Source: Streptomyces rubellomurinus (lineage in GTDB: Bacteria; Actinomycetota; Actinomycetes; Streptomycetales; Streptomycetaceae). Taken from it: 64,000 bases of DNA. The position numbers and the translations under genes are program-made. Below are positions 15,184 through 23,500 of this stretch, one piece after another (the stretch's first letter is position 1; every line of letters starts with the position of its first letter). The stretch is taken from contig NZ_JZKH01000001.1 of the NCBI RefSeq assembly GCF_000961885.1, positions 1 through 64,000 on the forward strand, read 5' to 3'. The notes under the pieces are model-generated. The model did not search any database. It saw only the letters and a list, made by a program, of their open reading frames with translations, and was not told where the DNA came from.

Positions 15184-18100
15184 GTGGGTGGATTGCGGTT
15201 CGCGGTGCTGGGGCCGGTGCGGGGCTGGCGGGACGGCGGGGAGCTGGTGCTCGGGTCGCCGCAGCAGCGGAGCCTGCTGCTCTCGCTGCTGCTGAGGGCC
15301 AACCACCCGGTGTCGGCCGGTCAGCTCGTGGACGACCTGTGGGGCGAGGAGCCGCCCGCCAAGGCGACCGCGGTGATCCGCACCTACGTCCACCGCCTGC
15401 GCCGCATCCTCGGGCCGGACGCGCTCACCTCGCTCGGCGGCGGCTACCTGCTGACCGTCGACCCCGGCGAACTGGACACCCACCGCGGCGAGGAACTGCT
15501 CGGCGAGGCCCGGGAGTTGGGCGCGGCCGGGGAGCACGCCCAGGCCGCCGCCGTGCTCCGCTCGGCGCTGGCCCTGTGGCAGGGCGAGCCGATGTCCGGG
15601 CTGCCCGGCCCGTACGCCGAGCGGCAGCGCGGCGAGTGGGCCGAGCGCCGGGTGACCGTCCTGGAGGCCTGCCTGGAGGCCGAGGTCGAGGCCGGCCCGT
15701 CCGGCGAGGCCGTCGCCGAACTGACGGCCGTCGCCGCCGAGTTCCCGCTGCGGGAGCGGTTCGCCGAGCTGCTGATGCTCGCCCTGTACCGGACCGGCCG
15801 GCAGGCCGAGGCCCTGGGCGTGTACCGCACCACGGACGGGCGGCTGCGGGCCGAGCTCGGCGTCGCCGCCGGGCCGGGGCTGCGGGAGCTGCAACGCCGG
15901 ATCCTGGCCGCCGACGCCGCCCTGCTGGCGTCCGCGCCGGCCCGGCCGAGCGCGGCCGCGAACCGTCCGCCGTACAAGGCGCCGGTGCGGCCGACCCAGG
16001 TCCCGGCCGACCTCGCCGACTTCACCGGCCGCGAGGCGCAGACCGCCGAGCTGCGGGCCGCCCTGCTCGCGCCCGGCGCCGTGCCGGTGGCGACGGTGTC
16101 GGGCCTGGGCGGCGTCGGCAAGACGGCCCTGGCCGTGCACGTCGCGCACGGGCTCGCCGCGGACTTCCCGGACGGCCAGCTCTACGCCGACCTGCACGGC
16201 GTCGACGGCCGCCCGACCCGGCCCGAGGAGGCGCTGGGCGCCTTCCTGCGCTCCCTCGGCGTGCCGGTGGATGGGCTGGGCCCCGGGCTCGCCGAACGCT
16301 CCGCGCAGTTCCGGTCGCTGCTCTCCGGCCGGCGCGTGCTGGTCGTCCTCGACAACGCCCGGGACGCCGAGCAGATCCGGCCGCTGCTGCCCGGCCGGCC
16401 CGGCTGCGCCGTGCTGGTCACCAGCCGGGCCAGGCTCGGCTCGCTGCCCAACGCGCACGTCGTCGAACTGCCCGCCTTCGCCCCCGAGGAGGCCCTCGAC
16501 CTGCTCGGCCGGGTGGTCGGCGAGCAGCGGCTGACCGCCGAGGCGGACACCGCCGGGGAGCTCGTCCGGCTCTGCGGCCACCTCCCGCTGGCCGTACGCA
16601 TCCTCGCCGCCCGGCTCGCCTGCCGGCCGGGCTGGACGCTGGCCCGGCTGCTCGACAAGCTGTCCGAGAACCGCCGCCGGCTGGACGTGCTGCGCACCGG
16701 GGACCTCGCCGTCGAGTCGGCGTTCCGCTTCGGCTACGACCAGCTGGCGCCCGAACAGGCCCGCGCCTTCCGGCTGTTGGCGGTGCCGGAGGTGCCCGAC
16801 CTGTCACCGGGCGGGGTCGCCGCGGTGCTGGACCTGCCCGAGGACGAGGCCGAGGAGCTGGCCGAGTCGCTGGTGGACTGCTCGATGCTGGAGACCGTGC
16901 CGCCGGACCGCTACCGCTACCACGACCTGCTGCGCGCCTTCGCCCAGCGGCTCGCGCCGGACGGCGAGCAGGCGCCGGACGGCGAGCGGGCGACGGACGG
17001 CGAGCGGGCGACGGACGGCGAGCGGGCGACGGACGCCGACCGCCCGGCCGCCGTGCTCACCCGCCTGGCCGTCCGCCTCCACGCCGAGACCGTCGCGGCC
17101 CTCGGCCCGGCCGCCACCCGCGCGGCCCTGCCCGGCACCGGGGCGCCCCACGCCCCGGACGCCCGCGCGGTGGCCCGGGGCCGCGCCGAGTTCCCCGGCA
17201 TCGCCGCCCTGGTCGGCCAGTACGCCGCGCTCCCCGAGCCCGGCCGGCTCGACCTGGTGGCCGAACTCCTGCTCGCCTGCGACCTGTTGTGCGAGACCGG
17301 CCAGGCCACCCGGCCGCTCGGGCACGCCGCCAAGGTGCTGCTCCAGGCCGCCCTGCGGCAGGGCGACCGGACGGCCGAGGTCCGGGCCCGGCTGGTGCTC
17401 GGACGGCTGCTGACCGAGGTCGGCTCCGAGCCCGCGGCCCTCGGCGAACTGCTCCGGGCCCGCGACCTGTGCACCGTCCACCACCTGCCCGGGCCGCTGC
17501 TCGCCCTGGCCCACGCCTCGCTCGCCGCCCTGTTCGTCCAGGTCGGCCGGCCGGGCGACGCGGTGGACGGCCTCACGGCGGCGATCGCGGTCTGGGAACG
17601 GCTCGGCGACCGGCGCTCGGTGGCCGCCGAACTGCTCAACCTGGCCGGGGCGTTCACCGAGCTCGGCCGGTTCGACGCGGCGGTCCGGGTGGTCGACCAG
17701 TCCCTGCTGATCTGCCACCAGCTCGCCGACCGCGAGCTCCAGGCGCTCGCCCTCGACTCCCTGGGCACCATCGCCCACGACCGCGGCGAGTTCGAGCCGG
17801 CCCTGCGCCACCACCGCGCCGCCCTCGCCCTGCTGCGGCCGGACGACCGGCGCCGCACCGGCCGCGCGCTGCTGCGGCTCACCGAGTCGCTGCGCGCGGT
17901 CGGCCGCGCCGACGAGGCGGTGGAGGCGGCCGGGCGGGCGGTCGAGGTGCTGACACTCGACGGCGACCGCCGCGGCCGCGGGCTGGCCCTGGCGGCCCTC
18001 GGCGACGCGCTCGCCGACCGCGGCACGGGCCGGGCGGCCGACCCGCAGGACCCGGCGTCCGGCCCGGCGGCAGGCCCGGCGTCCGGCCCGGCGGCAGGCC

Positions 18101-18321
18101 CGGCGTCCGACCCGGCGGCGGGCCCCACATCCGACCCGGCGGCCGACTCGGAGGCCGGCCCGCAGGCCGACCTGGACGCGGCCCGGGCCTGCCGGTCGGA
18201 GGCCTACGACATCCTGGCCGCCATCGGCTCCCCCGAGGCCGACCGGCTGCGCGCCCTGATCGCCCCCGGCCGGCCCGCCGACCCGCCCCGCCGGCAGTGG
18301 CCGTCCTGGCTGCCGGCCTGA
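15184..18321 (+). CDS. AfsR/SARP-type regulator: winged helix, BTAD, NB-ARC, TPR
   Basis: A 1045-residue SARP. OmpR-like DNA-binding domain (about 1-90, SPQQRSLLLSLLLRANHPVS), bacterial transcription activation domain (about 95-240), NB-ARC NTPase (about 280-560, SGLGGVGKTALAV with Lys313), and a C-terminal TPR region (about 700-980). These proteins activate antibiotic or morphology genes, the ATPase gating DNA binding. GTG 15184 follows GGAGGG; earlier in-frame starts lack one. Two low-complexity tracts lie in linkers. The target is unknown; it converges on the kinase gene, with 103 bp between stops. Confidence 0.9.
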   Translation: MGGLRFAVLGPVRGWRDGGELVLGSPQQRSLLLSLLLRANHPVSAGQLVDDLWGEEPPAKATAVIRTYVHRLRRILGPDALTSLGGGYLLTVDPGELDTHRGEELLGEARELGAAGEHAQAAAVLRSALALWQGEPMSGLPGPYAERQRGEWAERRVTVLEACLEAEVEAGPSGEAVAELTAVAAEFPLRERFAELLMLALYRTGRQAEALGVYRTTDGRLRAELGVAAGPGLRELQRRILAADAALLASAPARPSAAANRPPYKAPVRPTQVPADLADFTGREAQTAELRAALLAPGAVPVATVSGLGGVGKTALAVHVAHGLAADFPDGQLYADLHGVDGRPTRPEEALGAFLRSLGVPVDGLGPGLAERSAQFRSLLSGRRVLVVLDNARDAEQIRPLLPGRPGCAVLVTSRARLGSLPNAHVVELPAFAPEEALDLLGRVVGEQRLTAEADTAGELVRLCGHLPLAVRILAARLACRPGWTLARLLDKLSENRRRLDVLRTGDLAVESAFRFGYDQLAPEQARAFRLLAVPEVPDLSPGGVAAVLDLPEDEAEELAESLVDCSMLETVPPDRYRYHDLLRAFAQRLAPDGEQAPDGERATDGERATDGERATDADRPAAVLTRLAVRLHAETVAALGPAATRAALPGTGAPHAPDARAVARGRAEFPGIAALVGQYAALPEPGRLDLVAELLLACDLLCETGQATRPLGHAAKVLLQAALRQGDRTAEVRARLVLGRLLTEVGSEPAALGELLRARDLCTVHHLPGPLLALAHASLAALFVQVGRPGDAVDGLTAAIAVWERLGDRRSVAAELLNLAGAFTELGRFDAAVRVVDQSLLICHQLADRELQALALDSLGTIAHDRGEFEPALRHHRAALALLRPDDRRRTGRALLRLTESLRAVGRADEAVEAAGRAVEVLTLDGDRRGRGLALAALGDALADRGTGRAADPQDPASGPAAGPASGPAAGPASDPAAGPTSDPAADSEAGPQADLDAARACRSEAYDILAAIGSPEADRLRALIAPGRPADPPRRQWPSWLPA
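16966..17036 (+). repeat. 18-bp in-frame tandem repeat inside the SARP gene
   Basis: Three to four copies of an 18-bp unit encode DGERAT repeats between the NB-ARC and TPR parts. Copy number can vary without breaking the frame. Confidence 0.8.
18053..18150 (+). repeat. Ala/Gly/Pro-rich in-frame repeats near the SARP C terminus
   Basis: Repeated 24-bp blocks encode alternations of ASGPAAGP. They form a flexible spacer before the last helix of the protein. Confidence 0.75.
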
Positions 18322-18424
18322 CGGCCGTTCAGGCGCCCCGGCGGGCCGGGCGGGCCCGCCGGGCCGCAGCGGGGCGCGCGGACCGTTCGGACTGCCCGCA
18401 GGACCCGGCGGACCGGGCGGACGG

Positions 18425-20251
18425 TCAGGAGAACGTCCACACCTGGCCCTCCCGGCCCGGCGTGCAGGTCGCCACGCTGGCCCAGTAGCCGACCCCGGCG
18501 GAGGTCAGGCACTCCTTGGTGGCGTGGTTCACGATCTGGTAGGCGCCGTCGGTGACCGGCACCAGGGACCAGATCTGGTTGTCCGCGCCCGGCGGGTTCG
18601 CCCAGATCTGCACCTTCCCGGTCTTCACGTCCAGGTCCAGCACCCGCTGGTAGTTGGTGGAGCCGTTGCGCAGGTAGTAGTTGCCCTCGGAGACCTTCTC
18701 CAGCCGCCAGTTCTGCGCTTCCGAGCCGTTGACGATGTAGGTGTTGATCCCGTTGCCGTCCACGTCCTTGGAGTAGTAGTTGTCCAGCGCGGCGCCGAGG
18801 CTGGTGATCTTCGCCTGCGCGGGCGGCTGCGGCTTCGGCTTCGCGGTGGGCGTCGCGGGCTGCGTCGCCGTCGCGGTGGCCGTGGGCGAGGGCTGCTCCC
18901 GGGGCGTGGGCTGGGCGGGCGCGGCCGAGCTCGGCGCGGGGGCCGGTGCCGGGCCGACCCCGGTGGCCGGGGGCGGCAGCGGCGCGGCGGGGGCCTGGGG
19001 CGACGCGTCGGGACGGTCGGGCGCGGTGCCGGACGGGACGGGCTCGGGCGACGGCGTGGGGCTCTCCCCCGCCCCGGCCGTCGGCGCGGCCGTCTGCGCC
19101 GGGGCGGACGGCTGCCCGGCGAGCGGGTGGTCGGCCGCCGCCGACGCGGTGAGGGGCGGCGCCAGGAGGTCGGCCGAGGGCCGGGCGACGGCGGCGGCGT
19201 CCGAGACGCCGTCCCGGTCCGTCCGGATCACCGTCGCGCCGGCGGCGCCGCCCACGCAGAGCAGCGTCAGTGCCGTCACCCCGGCCAGCGTGCGCACCCG
19301 GTACCCGGGCCGCCGGGCGTGCCGGGCGGGCGTCCGGGGCCGGTCCGGGGCCGTCGACGCCAGCCCGGCTCCGACGCTCGCCGCGCCGAAGCTCTCCGCA
19401 CCGGGCCCCGCCGCGCCGGGCGCGAGCGCCGCCCGCACCGCCGCGGCCATCGTCGCCGCGTCCGGCCAGCGCTCCCCGGGCTCCTTGGCCATCGCCCGCG
19501 CGACCAGCGCCTCCACCGGCGCCGGCACGCCCTCGGGCAGCGGCGGCACGGGCTCGGTCAGGTGCTTGAGGATCACCTCCAGCGCGGTCTCCCCGTCGAA
19601 CGGCAGCCGGCCGGCCAGGCACTCGTAGAGGACGACGCCGAGCGCGTACAGGTCCGCCGAGGCGGTGACCGTCCCGCTGGAGGCCTGTTCCGGCGCCTGG
19701 TAGGCGGCCGTGCCGAGCACCATGCCCGGGACGGTCAGCCGGGCGTCGCAGCCGGGGCGGGCGATGCCGAAGTCCGCGATGACCGTCCGGCCCGCGCCCG
19801 CCTGGTCGCCGCGGACCATCAGGTTGGCCGGCTTGATGTCCCGGTGGACGATGCCGGACCGGTGCGCGGCCTCCAGTGCCTCCAGCACCTGGAGCGCCAT
19901 CCGCAGCGCCTCGGCCACCGGCAGGGTGCCGCGCCGCTCCAGCACGGCGCTGAGCGGTTCCCCGTCGATCAGCTCCATCACCAGGTAGCCGACCGAGGAC
20001 CGCCCGTCCGCGGCGCTGTGCCCGTAGTCGTACACGCCGACGATGCCGGGGTGGCGCAGCTGCGCCATGACGCGGGCCTCGGCGTGGAAGCGCTCGGCGA
20101 AGCCGGACTCGTCCAACAGCGCCGGCTTGACCACCTTGACGGCCACCCGGCGGCCCAGGACCTCGTCCTCGGCGAGCCACACGTCGCCCATCGACCCGCC
20201 GCCCAGCCAATCCACCAGCCGGTAACGGTCGGCGAGCACGGTGTCCTGCAT
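18425..20251 (-). CDS. Membrane Ser/Thr protein kinase with external ricin-type lectin domain
   Basis: A 608-residue protein. Kinase domain (about 8-275): LGGGSMGDVW loop, VAVK (Lys39), VHRDIKPANL (Asp138), ADFGIARP, YQAPEQ. A single membrane helix follows (about 310-330, TLAGVTALTLLCVGGAAGA), then a long Pro/Thr/Ala wall-spanning linker and a C-terminal ricin-B-like beta-trefoil (about 465-608) with NQIWSLVPV and EGQVWTFS repeats. The topology suggests sensing of an outside sugar and inside phosphorylation. ATG 20251 has AGGGAG. The divergent neighbour is a giant secreted enzyme that also carries ricin-type domains. Confidence 0.88.
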   Translation of the reverse strand: MQDTVLADRYRLVDWLGGGSMGDVWLAEDEVLGRRVAVKVVKPALLDESGFAERFHAEARVMAQLRHPGIVGVYDYGHSAADGRSSVGYLVMELIDGEPLSAVLERRGTLPVAEALRMALQVLEALEAAHRSGIVHRDIKPANLMVRGDQAGAGRTVIADFGIARPGCDARLTVPGMVLGTAAYQAPEQASSGTVTASADLYALGVVLYECLAGRLPFDGETALEVILKHLTEPVPPLPEGVPAPVEALVARAMAKEPGERWPDAATMAAAVRAALAPGAAGPGAESFGAASVGAGLASTAPDRPRTPARHARRPGYRVRTLAGVTALTLLCVGGAAGATVIRTDRDGVSDAAAVARPSADLLAPPLTASAAADHPLAGQPSAPAQTAAPTAGAGESPTPSPEPVPSGTAPDRPDASPQAPAAPLPPPATGVGPAPAPAPSSAAPAQPTPREQPSPTATATATQPATPTAKPKPQPPAQAKITSLGAALDNYYSKDVDGNGINTYIVNGSEAQNWRLEKVSEGNYYLRNGSTNYQRVLDLDVKTGKVQIWANPPGADNQIWSLVPVTDGAYQIVNHATKECLTSAGVGYWASVATCTPGREGQVWTFS

Positions 20252-20571
20252 GGTTCTCCCTGAATAAAACCCGAAGACCGGAGTGGATCCGAGGGGGGCC
20301 CACCCGGTTCCACGGGCGCGCCGCCGTTCCGGGTTCACTCGGTCCGGGGCGCCGCGGTCCGGGGGCGCCCTCCGAAGATCATGACACCTGCGAATAATCG
20401 CTGACTTGCCGTCACATGAATGACGCTTCGTCCACGTCGTTCCCACCCCCGCCCCGCCCCCGCCCCCGTCAACGCCGCCGTTGACGCCACGTCTACGCCC
20501 CGTACACGCCCCTGCGGTGCGATGCGCCCCGACCGGCTCCGAACGGGGGCCGCCGGACAAGGGAACCGCCC
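20252..20571. promoter_or_regulatory. Divergent promoter region between kinase and giant hydrolase
   Basis: 320 bp with no gene. An inverted repeat CGTCA-N6-TGACG lies at 20410-20425 in the least GC-rich part. AAGGGA stands before the GTG at 20572, and AGGGAG before the kinase start. No firm -10/-35 pair is visible on either strand. Confidence 0.5.
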
Positions 20572-23500
20572 GTGCTCATCTCCGCCTCACCACCACGATC
20601 ACGCCGCAGGCCACCCGGCCTCCGCCGCACCCTGGCCACCCTGCTGTCGACGGCCCTGCTCGCCGCGGCTATCCAGACCGTGGCGGCCCCCGCACAGCTC
20701 GCCGCCGCCGGCCCGAACGCGGACGCCCACCCCGTGGTGATCTCCATGGGCGACAGCTTCATCTCCGGCGAGGGCGGCCGCTGGGCCGGCAACGCGAACA
20801 CGGACGACGCGGGCTTCTGGGGGACGGACCAGTCCACCTCCGTCTACAAAAACATCCCCCGGGCGGACGGCAGCACCGCCGACACCTCGTACGACACCGG
20901 GAACAAGTGCGACCGTTCCACGATGGCCGAGATCACCGGCGTCCGGATCCCGAACAGCCCTGATCCGGAGCGCATCAACCTCGCCTGCTCCGGTGCGGTG
21001 ACGGACAACATCATCTCGGCGGTACCGGGTTGGAAGGAGCCCACTGCACAGGCGGATCAGCTGGCCACGATCGCGGCGGACAAGAACCGGCGGATCAAGA
21101 TGATCGTGCTGTCGATCGGCGGGAACGACATCCACTTCTCCCAGATCATCAACGACTGCGTCATCGCCTACGCGACGAACGTCCTCCATGATCCCTGCAG
21201 CACACCGGACGAGAGCACCTACAAGAAGTTCCAGAGCGACCTCGCTCAGCTCCAGGGCAAGGTCGAGAACGCCCTGACCGCGATCAAGCGGGCCATGACG
21301 GCCGGCGGCAACTACTCCGCGGGCTCATACCAGATCGTGCTCCAGTCCTACCCCAGCATCCTGCCCCCCTCGGGCATGATGCGTGACATCGAGGGCACGA
21401 CCGCCAGTTGGCCGCGTTGGACCAACGGCGGCTGCCCGTTCAAGGACAAGGACGTCGACTGGGCGCGGGAAGGGGTCATCCAGTCCCTGGCCTCGGTGCT
21501 GAGCACGGCGGCAGCCGACCAGCAGGCTTCCTTCCTGGATCTCGGCCGGCTCTTCCAGGGGCACGAACTGTGCAGCAGGGACGCCAAGCAGGCCACCAAG
21601 GACAACGCGGCGACCCCCCTCGCCGCACGCGACGCCGAGTGGGTCCGGTTCATCCCGTACCTGCCCTTCTGGACGAGTCCGAGGCGGGGTGACCTCCAGG
21701 AGGCCATCCACCCGAACACGTTCGGGCAGCAGGCCCAGCAGAAGTGCCTCAACTACGTCGCCGCCCAGCTCCTCGACCCGAACGCGCCGCCCTCGGGGCC
21801 GCAGTCCTTCGGGTGCGTCGCGGCCGGCCCCGGCAACGACGGGGTGAACGGGTACCGCACCACCCCCAGCACGCCTGCGAACAACTCCTACGGCTGGCCG
21901 TACTACGAGAGCCTGAAGACCACCTCGAACCCGATGTGGATGAACAACGTCCAGGACTCCGCCCCGCTCGGCTCGATGTCGATCCCCGGCTCGCACGAGA
22001 CGATGTCCCACTACGGCGGTGACGCCGTCACCACCCAGGAGTGGGACACCGACCAACAGACCTCCCTGGTCGACCAGTTGAACGCCGGCATCCGCGCCAT
22101 CGACATCCGGGTCGACCCGGACGGCGACAGCGCGGACGACAAGCTCTGGCTGTGGCACGGCATCATGGGCCAGCACGCGGCGCTCGGCTTCGGCGTCCTC
22201 GACCCGCTGACCAAGTGGCTCGACGCCCACCCCACCGAGACCGTGCTGCTCAACCTCAAGACCGAGAACACCGTCTACAAGACCGTGTGGCCGGACCTCC
22301 CGGACGACTGCGGGATCGTCGGCGCGCACCGCCCCTGCGGCCCGCGCCTGCCGCAGAAGACGGAGCTGTCGAGCGCCGAGACGCAGCAGCTGATGGGCGA
22401 CGAGTTCCAGAAGTACGTGGACCGCTACAAGCAGTACTTCTGGGCGCCCTCGGTCACCCGCGGCCAGTCGGCGGACACCCCGCTGCTCGGCCAGGTCCGG
22501 GGCCGGATCGTGCTGAACTCCTTCCGCGGCCCGCACGGCGGTCTGTACGAGTGGGGCCTGAACACGGCCTCGGTCGACGCCCGGGTCCAGAACGACTACG
22601 ACATCCCCACCGTCGCCGACATCAAGCCCAAGTGGGACAAGGTCCTCGCCCATCTGACCAAGACCCGCGCGGACACCGACAACACCGCCCTCTACGTCAA
22701 CTACCTGTCCGGCGCCAGCGCCGGCGCCTACCCGAACGCCGTCGCCGGCGGCGCCGGGGGCACCTGGGGCGTCAACCACTGGGCCTGGGACTACTTCAAG
22801 AACGGCGACACCGGCGGGCGCACCGGCGTCCTGATGATGGACTACCCGGGCGGCGAGCTGATCTCGCAGATCATCGGCCACAACACGTCCGTCACGCTCA
22901 CCCCCACCAGCGGCGAGACCGGAGGGCGCAGCAAGGACAACCGGGACTGGAGCATCGGCCCCGGCGAGATCCGCAGCATGGTGACCAACAAGTGCCTCGA
23001 CGTCGACCTGGGTGCCGACAACGGCCAGGGCGACGCCGCCAAGGTGCAGCAGTGGGGCTGCGGCGGCACCCGGAACCAGCAGTGGACCCTGGACGACCAG
23101 TCCCGCGTGGTCAACGCCAACAGCGGCAAGTGCCTGGACGTCGACGTCCCCAAGGGCACCGTGCAGCAGTGGGGCTGCGGCCCGAACCCGAACCAGAAGT
23201 GGGTCCGCGCCGGGACGTGGCTGCGCAACCAGGCCACCCAGAAGTGCCTGGCGGTCACCGACGCCAACGACGGCTCGCGCGCCGTCCAGGTCGACTGCGG
23301 CGAGTCACCGGTGGGCTCCCCCACCGACGCCGGCGACCCGTACGACAACACCCCGGACGACCGCACGGCCAAGCCCGCCGCCTCCGGCGACTGCCGGCCG
23401 GACGGCATGGCGCCCAGCCCGGGCGCCCGCTACTGCGACGTGTACGACGGCAACGGCCGGGAGTGGCTGGGCGGCCGGGACAAGCGCGTGATCGGGTACT

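Noticed and set aside
16966..18150. Repeats in the SARP gene as possible recombination sites
   Set aside because: Both tracts encode linker repeats in frame with the protein; no evidence of a mobile element.
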